Source of the DNA: Alphaproteobacteria bacterium
GTDB lineage: Bacteria; Pseudomonadota; Alphaproteobacteria; MPNO01; UBA2964
Length of the DNA stretch: 64,000 nucleotides
Direction: 5' to 3'
Assembly (NCBI GenBank): GCA_012103315.1
Contig: WLWZ01000005.1
Coordinates: 1 to 64,000 of the forward strand
In this document: one piece after another, positions 1-8,257 of the stretch
Layout of the letters: each line of letters starts with the position of its first letter
How positions within the stretch are numbered: the first letter of the stretch is position 1
Notes under the pieces: model-generated
Told to the model about the DNA's origin: nothing
Databases searched by the model: none
Seen by the model: the letters and a program-made list of their open reading frames with translations, nothing else
Position numbers and translations under genes: made by a program

Positions 1-1136
1 CCAACATCAACATCAAACCCGATTCCTTGTAGGGTTCGCTGACAGATATATTCCTTCCAACGGGCTCCCCTTGCGCCTGTCCACACTTCCGCAACAGGGC
101 AATCCTCGGCATCGACAAATTGAATAAGACCATCTTTGCGGCCAAGACTAACGCAGCGGAATGAATAGCCGAAATTAAACGGGTCACTGGTGGAAGACAT
201 AACACGTCCGAGAGTAGTCTTCGCCGCCAACTCTCCCATGGGTCGGCCCGTCGCGCAGCTCATACGACAACGACCGCCAGGATCAGCAATAACCTCGGCC
301 GCATCACCAACAGCGAGGACGTTGGGGTGGCTTATCGACGCCAGCGTATCATCGGTCTCTATCTGGCCGGTTTCGTTAACAGCGAGCCCCGATTGTTTCG
401 CAAGAGGCGGTACCGAAAACCCTGCCGCCCACAAACAAACATCAAACGTTTCAGTCGGACCATCCTCAAACGTAGCAGCGTCTCGTTGTATGGACGCTAC
501 TCGACTGCCAACCAAAACTCTAACCTTCAATCGATCAAAAACACTCTGGAGATAGTCAACAGCCAGTCGGGAAAGCCCACCAGGCTCATTCGACGGTGCA
601 AAACTTGTTCCTACCGCTAGCGTCACGTCCAAATCGGGCAACCGCTCGGCGAATTCACATGCCGCTTCAATCGCGGTTAGCCCACCGCCAACAATCAGGA
701 TTTTCGTTCCAACAGGCGCCTTCCGTAATTGCTCATATAGAGATCGGCAGGCATCCATATCGTCGAGCACGACGGCGTGTTCCCGAACACCGTCAACGCT
801 ATCCAGGTTGGTATGGCTGCCGAGAGCGTAAACGAGCGTATCCCAATTTACGGAACCGGGTTCACCCTCGAATGACAATGTTTGGTGATCCAGGTCAATT
901 GCAGAAACGCTGGCTTGCCGAAAGTCTCCGCTACGACTTGACATAAATGTTTCATAGGCCAGGTCCCGTGGCACTGATCCAGCCGCAATTTCATGCAGCC
1001 GAATACGCTCGACAAATTCTGTCTTGCGATCGATCAACGTGACGCTAGCACCGGTATTTGCTTCTGCTATCCGGGCCGCCGTCGTCAGCCCGGCATAACC
1101 ACCACCCAAAACGACAATGTGGTGACCATCTTCCAT
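1..1136 (-). CDS. NAD(P)/FAD-dependent oxidoreductase, NDH-2-like (3' end cut by window edge)
   Basis: Translating the reverse strand from the ATG at 1136 gives an open frame of 378 codons that runs off the left edge. It opens with a dinucleotide-binding motif (GGGYAG, residues 11-16). A second NAD(P)H site follows near residue 150 (ILIVGGGLTAIEA), and the FAD-closing motif VLAVGDAAE lies near residue 280. This is the layout of the pyridine nucleotide-disulfide oxidoreductase family, closest in style to type II NADH dehydrogenases of about 400 residues, so only a short tail should be missing. The ATG directly abuts the TAA of the upstream Gfo/Idh gene (TAAATG), so the two are surely co-transcribed. 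The electron acceptor is unknown; quinone reduction is an inference. Confidence 0.85.
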   Translation of the reverse strand, partial: MEDGHHIVVLGGGYAGLTTAARIAEANTGASVTLIDRKTEFVERIRLHEIAAGSVPRDLAYETFMSSRSGDFRQASVSAIDLDHQTLSFEGEPGSVNWDTLVYALGSHTNLDSVDGVREHAVVLDDMDACRSLYEQLRKAPVGTKILIVGGGLTAIEAACEFAERLPDLDVTLAVGTSFAPSNEPGGLSRLAVDYLQSVFDRLKVRVLVGSRVASIQRDAATFEDGPTETFDVCLWAAGFSVPPLAKQSGLAVNETGQIETDDTLASISHPNVLAVGDAAEVIADPGGRCRMSCATGRPMGELAAKTTLGRVMSSTSDPFNFGYSFRCVSLGRKDGLIQFVDAEDCPVAEVWTGARGARWKEYICQRTLQGIGFDVDV

Positions 1137-2120
1137 TTAGCCGAAGGTTACCCGATTGCCGGTTTCGGCACTGGTAATAAGTCCGGCGAGAACTTCTGCG
1201 TTATGGATCATCTCTTCCGGCGATATTCGATAAGTCGCTTTACCGGCAGCCGCCAGCGCAAACTCTTCTATCTCTCCGGTGATTGATCCCATATGGGGAT
1301 AAGGTGAGTCCGCATAAACAATGTCCTCGGGATTTCCATCCGATTTACAGACCGTCAGAGTCTTGTTGTCTCTCATCTCTGCCCAACCCTTTGAACCAGC
1401 AATCCGGACGTGCCAGATTCTAGCTGTCGATGCCATGGTCACCAATGTTCCCGTCATGCCGTTCTCAAACCGTAGCAATGCAGCCGTCGTGTCATCGATA
1501 TCGAACCCAATGGCGCGACGCGTGCTGTAGGCGTCAATTGCGCTGATTTTGCCCGCTAAATGAATGATACAGTCCAATGCATGCACACCGAGCGATGTCA
1601 TACCACCCGCAGGGCTTTCTTCACGGGAATCCCGCCACGCCCCCGCAGCGACATTTAAATCAGAAGACTGATTGCCATCGATATGCATCAGGGTGCCGAG
1701 TTCACCGGCGTCGATCATCGCCTTCAAGGCGACCGTGTTTTCCATAAACCGGCGGTTATGGCCCAGCGCTAACGCAACACCGGCTTCTTTACAGGCCGCC
1801 ACGGCGCGTTCCGCACTCGGGCGATCCAAGGTGAAAGGTTTCTCAGTAAAGACATGCTTTCCAGCCTTTGCCGCTGCAATGATCTGCTCTTCATGTTGCG
1901 TATGCGGTGTCGCCAGAACGACGGCATCGATTGCTGGATCGTCCAACAACTCGGCATAGTCGTCCCGCAAGTCAATGCTCTGTTCACTACAGAAGGCTTC
2001 TGCTTTGCTCTTCGTTCGGGTGACCCCAGCCGTGAACTTAATGTGTTCGCTTGTCCCCTGAACTGAAGTTACCAGGTATTGACCCCATCTTCCGATACCA
2101 ACAATTGCTGCGTTGATCAT
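1137..2120 (-). CDS. Gfo/Idh/MocA family NAD(P)-dependent oxidoreductase
   Basis: A 327-residue protein of typical length for sugar or cyclitol dehydrogenases. The N-terminal Rossmann fold is visible as VGIGRWG (residues 7-13), followed by the family signature EKP (TEKPF, about residue 94). Further on, GHNRR and GVHALD carry the conserved substrate-side residues in the C-terminal alpha/beta domain. The enzyme would oxidise or reduce a hydroxyl on a sugar-like or cyclic substrate in the cytoplasm using NAD(P). Its stop codon abuts the start of the NDH-2-like flavoprotein, so a functional link (reoxidation of its product or cofactor) is plausible but not shown. The substrate cannot be read from sequence. 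Confidence 0.85.
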   Translation of the reverse strand: MINAAIVGIGRWGQYLVTSVQGTSEHIKFTAGVTRTKSKAEAFCSEQSIDLRDDYAELLDDPAIDAVVLATPHTQHEEQIIAAAKAGKHVFTEKPFTLDRPSAERAVAACKEAGVALALGHNRRFMENTVALKAMIDAGELGTLMHIDGNQSSDLNVAAGAWRDSREESPAGGMTSLGVHALDCIIHLAGKISAIDAYSTRRAIGFDIDDTTAALLRFENGMTGTLVTMASTARIWHVRIAGSKGWAEMRDNKTLTVCKSDGNPEDIVYADSPYPHMGSITGEIEEFALAAAGKATYRISPEEMIHNAEVLAGLITSAETGNRVTFG

Positions 2121-2252
2121 TTATCTGCCTATTTGATTGGATTGCGTTGTCCGAAGTGTGCCGCTCTATGACCTACCCGGCAAGGGCGATCGCCATTGCG
2201 GAAACCAAAATCTGGGCGCAGACTCTATTTTTCGGGGATTAGGAGGAAGACG

Positions 2253-3059
2253 ATGTCTGCCAAACTAAATCACCTTGCGATTACGACCGACAATTACACA
2301 ACGCTCGGTATGTTCTATCGGGCTTATTTCGACATGACTGTGTCGGGCGATACCGACCGTGAAAGACGCGCGATCTCCGTCGGCGATGGCTATGTCGGTG
2401 TCACACTAATTCCGCGGCGGGCAGGACGACGCGCCGGCATCGATCATTTTGGTATCGAGGTCGAAGATTTCGACGCGACCTGTGCCAAACTTGCAGAGCG
2501 CTACCCCGACATCCAGGTCGTTGAACGCCCCAGTGGACGGCCCTTCGCCAGCTTCAGCACGCATGATCCTGCTGGCAATTATTTCGATCTGTCACAGATC
2601 GGCCACGCTAATCGTGCAGAAGTTTACGACATGGATAGCTGGCAACAAGAAACATCGATTAGCCACTTTGCAATAAGGGTTCGCGAGGCAGAACGTGTCG
2701 CGGCCTTCTATGGCGAGATATTCGGATTAGAACCCAGAAACGACCCCGGCGAAGACGGCGGCTTCCGGTTTTCTGACGGTCGCGTCACCATGTCGATCCT
2801 GCCCTGGAAAATTTCAGACTTTGATGGCTCTGGTATCGAACAGCCTGCAATGGATCATATCGGGTTTCGAGTACCGGACCTCGATGCGTTTATTGAAAGG
2901 GCCCAGCGATTGGCAAACGACAACCCTCATATTGCCCCGCGCAAAATAGGTTTTAATGACGAGGGTAAAGCACGCTTAGCATTACACAAACGATGCCCTT
3001 ACGGGACCTATGCGCTCGCCGACCCGGATGGCAATTTGCTCGACGTTGCCCAGGCCTGA
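2253..3059 (+). CDS. VOC superfamily protein with two glyoxalase-type modules
   Basis: The start at 2253 is chosen because AGGAGG lies at 2241-2246, six bases upstream. A longer frame from 2196 lacks such a site. The 268-residue product contains two vicinal-oxygen-chelate modules. The first opens with LNHLAITTDNY and ends with DPAGNYFDL. The second opens with ISHFAIRVRE and ends with DPDGNLLDV. Two-module VOC proteins include extradiol ring-cleavage dioxygenases and glyoxalase-like enzymes. His residues at the module starts and acidic residues near the ends could bind a metal. The gene stands alone between leftward genes. Ring cleavage is possible but unproven; the sequence is not close enough to a named enzyme to assign a substrate. 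Confidence 0.75.
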   Translation: MSAKLNHLAITTDNYTTLGMFYRAYFDMTVSGDTDRERRAISVGDGYVGVTLIPRRAGRRAGIDHFGIEVEDFDATCAKLAERYPDIQVVERPSGRPFASFSTHDPAGNYFDLSQIGHANRAEVYDMDSWQQETSISHFAIRVREAERVAAFYGEIFGLEPRNDPGEDGGFRFSDGRVTMSILPWKISDFDGSGIEQPAMDHIGFRVPDLDAFIERAQRLANDNPHIAPRKIGFNDEGKARLALHKRCPYGTYALADPDGNLLDVAQA

Positions 3060-3067
3060 CTATCTAC

Positions 3068-3101
3068 AAAAGAAAAACGGCGCCGCATTTCTGCGGCGCC
3101 G
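3068..3101 (-). terminator. Rho-independent terminator after the DctP gene
   Basis: A perfect 9-bp GC-rich stem (3078-3086 with 3093-3101) encloses a 6-base loop. Read leftward, the stem is followed by TTTTTCTTTT, a good U-tract for the DctP gene ending at 3127. Read rightward there is no U-tract, so it serves the VOC gene poorly. Confidence 0.8.
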
Positions 3102-3126
3102 ATCATTCCAAAAAATGCGCTCGAAT

Positions 3127-4122
3127 TTACTTGGGTTTATACATCAGTGATTTGAGTTTTTTGTAATTCACAATGTATTTCTTGCTATCGTTTTGGGCCC
3201 ACTTTGCGCCGTAAACGGTATTCAGGAAAGCGGTAGCCGCTTTGCCTTTAAGTTTGATATCGACCACACCCGCCGCTTTGAGCTTGGCCTCATCAATCAC
3301 AAACTTCGCACGAACGAGCTCGTCGCTTTTCTTTTCATAAGAACGGGCAAATTTAGCAATCAGCTTTTTATGCGCACCGCTCAAGCCATCATACTTCTTC
3401 TTATTCATGATCACGAAAAACGTTCCGCCATAGAAGTTTGGTGAAATCCGATATTTCAGGAATTTCTGCCAACCGTACTTACCGATAGAACCCTTTGGCC
3501 ACGCAATACCATCAACAACACCCCGTTGAAGGCCTGTGAAGACATCACTCGGCGAAATGTTGATTGGAAGGGCATTCATTGCCTTAAGAAGCGGATTATA
3601 GAGTCCGGTAGACCGCATTTTACGGCCCGTCAGATCGAGACCCGTTTTCTCGCTGACCTTGGGCTTAAATTTTGTATAGATATGGAAGGTCGACGCATCA
3701 AAAGCCGGCCAAGCAATAATCTGGGCATTGAGGCCTTTGTTCCAAGCCTTTTGCAAAATCTCCCAAGCGCCATTCTTGCGCATTTCCGCCAACGACTTGT
3801 TATGGACGCCAGGCATCCGAGCTTCGGCCAGCAAGCCACCATAATAGGGTGTTGGGCAAAAGATCATGTCGATCAAGCCGCGCTTCACCAAAGCACCCTG
3901 TTTACGGAACGGTGTGATTTCCGGACCACCGATATATTTTAATTCCAGACCTTGCTTGTTCGTGTTCAAGGGATTGAAAAATGCCTTAAAGAACACCTCT
4001 GCATGATCGTGATTCTTATTGTGGCAGGTCGAAACCTTGATTGTCGTTGCAGCTTGCGCAGGTAAAGCCCACGCCATTGCTGCCACTGCGGCGGTTGCCG
4101 CGACAGGTATTAAACGTCTCAT
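3127..4122 (-). CDS. TRAP transporter solute-binding protein, DctP family
   Basis: A 331-residue protein with a clear signal peptide (MRR followed by an Ala-rich core, cleavage near AQA at residue 24). It carries the DctP-family central block near residues 165-200 (KMRSTGLYNPLLKAM, then VFTGLQRGVVDGI), which holds the Arg that salt-bridges a substrate carboxylate. It should act in the periplasm as the receptor for a carboxylic acid imported by a tripartite secondary transporter. AAAGGA precedes the ATG. The gene is monocistronic and ends at a good terminator. No matching DctQ/DctM genes adjoin it; both permeases in this window belong to the TAXI-type fusion class, so its permease is probably elsewhere. 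Confidence 0.85.
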   Translation of the reverse strand: MRRLIPVAATAAVAAMAWALPAQAATTIKVSTCHNKNHDHAEVFFKAFFNPLNTNKQGLELKYIGGPEITPFRKQGALVKRGLIDMIFCPTPYYGGLLAEARMPGVHNKSLAEMRKNGAWEILQKAWNKGLNAQIIAWPAFDASTFHIYTKFKPKVSEKTGLDLTGRKMRSTGLYNPLLKAMNALPINISPSDVFTGLQRGVVDGIAWPKGSIGKYGWQKFLKYRISPNFYGGTFFVIMNKKKYDGLSGAHKKLIAKFARSYEKKSDELVRAKFVIDEAKLKAAGVVDIKLKGKAATAFLNTVYGAKWAQNDSKKYIVNYKKLKSLMYKPK

Positions 4123-4306
4123 GATAAATCCTTTTGTGTGATCTTCCCCAATGAATGGCTATGCCCTAATCTTATTATAGATTTTTTTATTTCTTCCGAA
4201 GCCAACCCGGAATTTTAAACACGCCATTCGCTATGGATGATGGCGAAATACAATCAAACGTACAACCGCCAGCGCTGAATTATTTTTCGGCGAAATTTGG
4301 GATAAG

Positions 4307-5581
4307 ATGAACACAAAGCCAGAAGACGCAGAAACGCCCAAATCCTTTGCTGCCCTTCGTCATCCGGGGGCACGCGTGTATCTCATTGGCTCGTGCCTCG
4401 CGATGATGGGCGATAGCATTGAGCACGTGATCAGCTACTGGATTATGTGGGAAAAATTCCAGTCCCCAGAACTCGGTGGCTTCGCCATTATCTCGCACTG
4501 GCTACCATTTTTACTGTTCTCCTTTTGGGCAGGTGCTCTAGCTGATCGCTTTGACCCTAGACGAATAATTCAGATTGGCATGGCGCTGTTCATGGTCGCA
4601 TCGCTCGGCTGGGGCTATTTCTTTGTCACCGATAGTCTCGAAAAATGGCACGCTGTCATACTCTTGATCATTCACGGCATCGCGGGTGTCTTGTGGAATC
4701 CTGCAGCCCAACTCTTCGTACACGACATGGTTGGCGGCCAGCAACTGCAAAGCGCTATTCGGATGATGTCTTCGGCCCGGATGCTTGGCTTCCTGATGGG
4801 ACCTGCAATTGGTGGCGGGCTCATGCTCGCCTTCGGACCAGCAATGGGTATTTTCATCAACGTGCTGATTTACGTGCCGCTCGCGCTATGGCTCTGGAAA
4901 GCACCTTACGGACCCAAATTCCGCAAAGAAGAGGATGCTCCACCAAAACGCCAACGACCCGTAAACAGCTTCGCCGACGTCGTCGCTGCGGTAAAAGAAA
5001 TCTCCACCGTCCCTGTTGTATTTTCGATGACCATGCTTGCCGGTGTTGCGGCAATGATTGTCGGCAACGCACATCAAGCACAGATGCCTGAGTTCGCCTA
5101 TGACTTTGGATTTTCCGACACAAGTATTCGTTACAGCTTTTTATTAGCCGCCGCAGCGACTGGTGCCTTTACCGCCGGTGTCGTTCTGGAATCAAAAAGC
5201 CTATTACCTGCGAAAGTAAACACCGCCTTTGTCCTGGCTTTAATATGGTGTCTGGCGATTGGCGGGTTTGCCGTAACCACTAATTTCTATCTCGCTGTAG
5301 GCCTGCTTTTCTTCGCAGGCTTTGTTGACCTGGCCTTTAACGCCATGACACGAACGCTCGCACAGCTCCATGCACCGCTCGAACTCCGTGGTCGCGCCAT
5401 CGGTCTCTACAACGTCGGTAGTCTCGGCATGCGGACCTTTAGTGGCCTCACCGTTGGGGTTGGTGGCGGCTATATCGGCATTCACTGGTCACTGGGGATC
5501 AGCGTTGTGGTTCTGTTTGTCGCAATTCTCGCTTTGTTTGCTTACTGCACCCGGAATAGCGAAAAGCCCGACGCCGCATAA
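4307..5581 (+). CDS. MFS transporter, DHA3/EntS-like
   Basis: A 424-residue integral membrane protein with about twelve hydrophobic segments. The family loop between TM2 and TM3 is visible (AGALADRFDPRRII), and the opening resembles MFS_3 (PF05977) exporters such as the enterobactin exporter EntS. After residue 195 there is a hydrophilic central loop (GPKFRKEEDAPPKRQRP). Proteins of this group usually export small hydrophobic compounds or siderophores using the proton gradient. The gene is divergent from the DctP gene, with a 184-bp gap, and is not in an operon. The substrate is unknown. A second MFS of the same general type lies at 41864-43126. Confidence 0.8.
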   Translation: MNTKPEDAETPKSFAALRHPGARVYLIGSCLAMMGDSIEHVISYWIMWEKFQSPELGGFAIISHWLPFLLFSFWAGALADRFDPRRIIQIGMALFMVASLGWGYFFVTDSLEKWHAVILLIIHGIAGVLWNPAAQLFVHDMVGGQQLQSAIRMMSSARMLGFLMGPAIGGGLMLAFGPAMGIFINVLIYVPLALWLWKAPYGPKFRKEEDAPPKRQRPVNSFADVVAAVKEISTVPVVFSMTMLAGVAAMIVGNAHQAQMPEFAYDFGFSDTSIRYSFLLAAAATGAFTAGVVLESKSLLPAKVNTAFVLALIWCLAIGGFAVTTNFYLAVGLLFFAGFVDLAFNAMTRTLAQLHAPLELRGRAIGLYNVGSLGMRTFSGLTVGVGGGYIGIHWSLGISVVVLFVAILALFAYCTRNSEKPDAA

Positions 5582-5619
5582 ACGGCACCAAGCTTTCTCA
5601 GCTGCTCTACTATTGTGTC

Positions 5620-7140
5620 TTAAGCGTCTGATTTAGGCCGCGCGACGACCATGTCATACCACGGCTTTTTATCGCGGGTTTTAGCATCATCGACATAAAG
5701 CGTCTTAAGCTCGGTATATTCGTGGAGCCCTTCATCACCGAATTCACGTCCAACACCAGATTGTTTATAGCCACCAAATGGCGAACGCTCTGACAGCATA
5801 TGCCATTCATTGATCCAGATAGTGCCGGAGCGGAGCCGAGATGCCACGCCCTTAGCCTTATCAATATCCGAACTCCAGACACCGGCTGACAGACCAAAGA
5901 TCGAGTCATTCGCCATTTCAATCGCGTCATCGACATTGTCGTATTTCAAAACACCAAGAACCGGACCGAAAATTTCCTCACGGGAAATCCGCATCTGGTT
6001 GTTAACACCCGTAAACAACGTCGGCTGAACAAACGCACCTTTATCAAGATCGCCACCTGTCGCCCGGCCACCGCCACACGCCAGCGCAGCGCCTTCATTT
6101 TTCCCGATCTCGATATAGTCGAGGACCGACTTCATCTGGCTCTGTGATACCACAGGCCCGAGCTGCGTTGCCGGATCAAGCGGATCACCCATCGTCATCG
6201 CATTCAACTTTTCGACCATCTGTTCGACAAAGTTGTCATGCCCCTTAGCATCAAGCATCAGCCGTGTACCAGACTCACAAACCTGCCCTTGGTGGTAGTA
6301 GGATGCCCAGATCGAACCATCGATTGCGATATCGAGATCGGCATCATCGAGCACGATATTCGCGCCTTTGCCGCCGCATTCCAGCGTCACCTTCTTTAGC
6401 GTCGCAGCGGCCTTAGCCATGATCTCGCGACCGACTTCAGTAGACCCCGTAAAGGCAACCTTATCGACATCAGGATGTGTGGTGAGTGCTTCACCGATCA
6501 CCCCGCCCGGTCCACTGATGATATTCACAACACCAGCTGGAAAACCAACTTCGTCAAAAACTCGAGCAAGTTCCAACGCCATCACTGGCGTATCGGAGGC
6601 TGGTTTCAGAACAACCGTATTGCCGGTCGCCAAAGCAGGACCGAGCTTCCAGATCGCCATCATATAGGGAAAATTCCATGGGATAATCTGGGCGCAAACA
6701 CCCATCGGCTCGCGGATTGTGTAATTGAACGAACGCCCTTCCCGCATCATGCCATCGATAGGCTCGGCTTCTTCATTGAAGCGTTTAGCCTGCTCCCCGA
6801 AGAACGCAAGTTGGCGTGACGCCAAAAACGCATCGGCGCCGGTTTTGTTGATCGTGCCACCGGAATCCAGCGATTCAAGTCGTGCATAATCTTTCATACG
6901 TTCTTTAAGGAGTGCTGCTGCCTTGCCAATCAGCTCGCTACGTTCTTCACCGGACATACGCGGCCACGGACCATGGTCAAAGGCTTTTCGGGCAGCCGCC
7001 ACGGCTTTATTCACATCAGCTGCATCACCGCGTGGGATACTGGCAATCGCCTCGCCGTTAAAAGGATTGATCGAGTCATTGCGATCACCACTCTCCGCGT
7101 CCACGAACGCGCCGTCGATATACATCTTGTATGTTTCCAT
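5620..7140 (-). CDS. NAD(P)-dependent aldehyde dehydrogenase
   Basis: Start at 7140 (ATG, METYKMYIDG), not the longer frame to 7311, whose extra residues look non-coding. The 506-residue product has the full ALDH machinery: Asn156 in PWNFPY, Lys179 in VVLKP, the FTGSTEVG nucleotide motif near 230, general base Glu254 (LECGGK) and nucleophile Cys288 (GQVCESG). It is of the betaine/aliphatic aldehyde type and oxidises an aldehyde to a carboxylic acid in the cytoplasm. The substrate is unknown. The gene is divergent from the crotonase/UbiD pair across a 174-bp gap that contains an inverted repeat, so a shared regulator is possible. Confidence 0.92.
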   Translation of the reverse strand: METYKMYIDGAFVDAESGDRNDSINPFNGEAIASIPRGDAADVNKAVAAARKAFDHGPWPRMSGEERSELIGKAAALLKERMKDYARLESLDSGGTINKTGADAFLASRQLAFFGEQAKRFNEEAEPIDGMMREGRSFNYTIREPMGVCAQIIPWNFPYMMAIWKLGPALATGNTVVLKPASDTPVMALELARVFDEVGFPAGVVNIISGPGGVIGEALTTHPDVDKVAFTGSTEVGREIMAKAAATLKKVTLECGGKGANIVLDDADLDIAIDGSIWASYYHQGQVCESGTRLMLDAKGHDNFVEQMVEKLNAMTMGDPLDPATQLGPVVSQSQMKSVLDYIEIGKNEGAALACGGGRATGGDLDKGAFVQPTLFTGVNNQMRISREEIFGPVLGVLKYDNVDDAIEMANDSIFGLSAGVWSSDIDKAKGVASRLRSGTIWINEWHMLSERSPFGGYKQSGVGREFGDEGLHEYTELKTLYVDDAKTRDKKPWYDMVVARPKSDA

Positions 7141-7233
7141 AACGCCTTTTGCTCCGGTCAAATTAGGTGAGTTCTGTATAGCCCAGCCCCAATATAAGCG
7201 CCATACAGCAAAGCAGATTTCGGCTCCAACAGC

Positions 7234-7263
7234 TTGACGGATCTTCCGCCTCCTCCGAAGATC
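7234..7263. promoter_or_regulatory. Inverted repeat in the ALDH / crotonase divergent promoter region
   Basis: GATCTTC (7240-7246) and GAAGATC (7257-7263) form a perfect 7-bp inverted repeat separated by 10 bases. It lies directly downstream of TTGACG (7234-7239), which resembles a -35 element. The repeat sits in the 7141-7314 gap between divergent genes, where a regulator could control both. No regulator gene adjoins it. The assignment is inference. Confidence 0.35.
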
Positions 7264-7314
7264 GCGCCTCACGAATAAACCGACAAGATCATTAGCGAAG
7301 GGAAACGACATTCA

Positions 7315-8178
7315 ATGGCTAGGAAACCAGCGGCCAAAAAGGCTAAAGCCAACAAAGCACCGGCAAAAAAAGCCGCCCGCAAATCAAAATACAAATTCAT
7401 TTTGGTGAATAAGCGGAGCGGTGTTTGCAATATTCAGCTCAATCGGCCGGACTTTCTCAATGCCATGAATATCGAGATGGCGCAGGAAATCTGCGACGTC
7501 CTCGTTGAAGTCGAGCAGGACCGCAAGATCGTCGCCATCATTTTGAGCGGCAATGAACGTGCCTTCTGTGCCGGTGCGGACCTCGGTCGCATGGGCAGCA
7601 AACCCGAAGACCGGTTCGATATGTATCGCGAGCGCTTTAATATCGCGCCGAACCGCCAGCTCTATCGTGTTCTGTGTTTCTATACCAAGCCCGTCATTAC
7701 CGCAGCTGAAGGCTATTGCCTGGGCGGTGGATTTGAAATGGCGATGTGGGGCGACTTTATCGTCGCCGGCGAGAATGCCCAGTTCGGCCTTCCCGAAGTA
7801 CGCCACAGCCTGATCCCAGGCGGTGGCGGTACACAAAATCTACCAAGGTTGATCGGTCCCGCGCTTGCCAAGGAAATGATCTGGACAGGGCGACGTCTCA
7901 AAGCCGACGAAGCCAAAGAGTATCGGATCGTCAATCATGTCGTTCCCGCTGGCCAGGCGCTTAAGAAAGCAAAGGAAATTGCCGCCGAGATCGCCAAGAA
8001 TGGTCCGCTCGGAATTATGATGAGCAAACAATCCATCAATCGCGGTCTGGATGAAAGTCGATTTAACGGCTTCCTTGGTGAGGGTGACCTCGCCCATATG
8101 CTCAACTTCTCTGAGGACAGAGCAGCAGGTTTGAAGGCCTTTAAAGAAGGCAAGCGTGCGAAATTCAAAGGGCAGTAA
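7315..8178 (+). CDS. Enoyl-CoA hydratase/isomerase (crotonase) with Lys/Ala-rich N-terminal extension
   Basis: A 287-residue crotonase. Oxyanion-hole blocks are AFCAGADL (about 83-90) and GYCLGGGFE (133-141). Both catalytic acids of hydratases are present, Glu141 (GGGFE) and Glu161 (GLPEV), followed by the usual PGGGGTQNLPRL. It should add water to, or isomerise, an enoyl-CoA. Residues 1-27 are almost only Lys, Ala, Arg and Pro, resembling histone H1-like tails, and are not part of the fold. No in-frame start after the extension would spare the core, so it appears genuinely translated. The gene precedes a UbiD-type decarboxylase on the same strand by 79 bp and is divergent from an aldehyde dehydrogenase. 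Confidence 0.9.
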   Translation: MARKPAAKKAKANKAPAKKAARKSKYKFILVNKRSGVCNIQLNRPDFLNAMNIEMAQEICDVLVEVEQDRKIVAIILSGNERAFCAGADLGRMGSKPEDRFDMYRERFNIAPNRQLYRVLCFYTKPVITAAEGYCLGGGFEMAMWGDFIVAGENAQFGLPEVRHSLIPGGGGTQNLPRLIGPALAKEMIWTGRRLKADEAKEYRIVNHVVPAGQALKKAKEIAAEIAKNGPLGIMMSKQSINRGLDESRFNGFLGEGDLAHMLNFSEDRAAGLKAFKEGKRAKFKGQ

Positions 8179-8186
8179 TTTGAAAT

Positions 8187-8216
8187 TGGAGGTAGAAACG
8201 CCTCCATTCGTCTTTT
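8187..8216 (+). terminator. Possible weak terminator or hairpin between crotonase and UbiD genes
   Basis: TGGAGG (8187-8192) pairs with CCTCCA (8201-8206) around an 8-base loop, followed by TTCGTCTTTT. The stem is only 6 bp, so read-through into the UbiD gene is likely. It could attenuate rather than end transcription. Confidence 0.4.
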
Positions 8217-8257
8217 AAAACACTACCACCAAACTTTTTGATGATGAGGAGACCCTG

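Noticed and set aside
190..946. Forward-strand open frames at the left edge
   Set aside because: They are shadows of the reverse-strand flavoprotein gene, whose translation shows complete nucleotide-binding motifs.
4222..4245. CGCCAT/ATGGCG inverted repeat in the DctP / MFS divergent spacer
   Set aside because: A 6-bp repeat with a 12-base gap is weak, and nothing else supports a binding site.
7141..7311. Longer aldehyde dehydrogenase N-terminus to 7311
   Set aside because: The extra 57 residues are Arg-rich, unlike the family, and would fill the whole divergent spacer. METYKMYIDG is the normal start.
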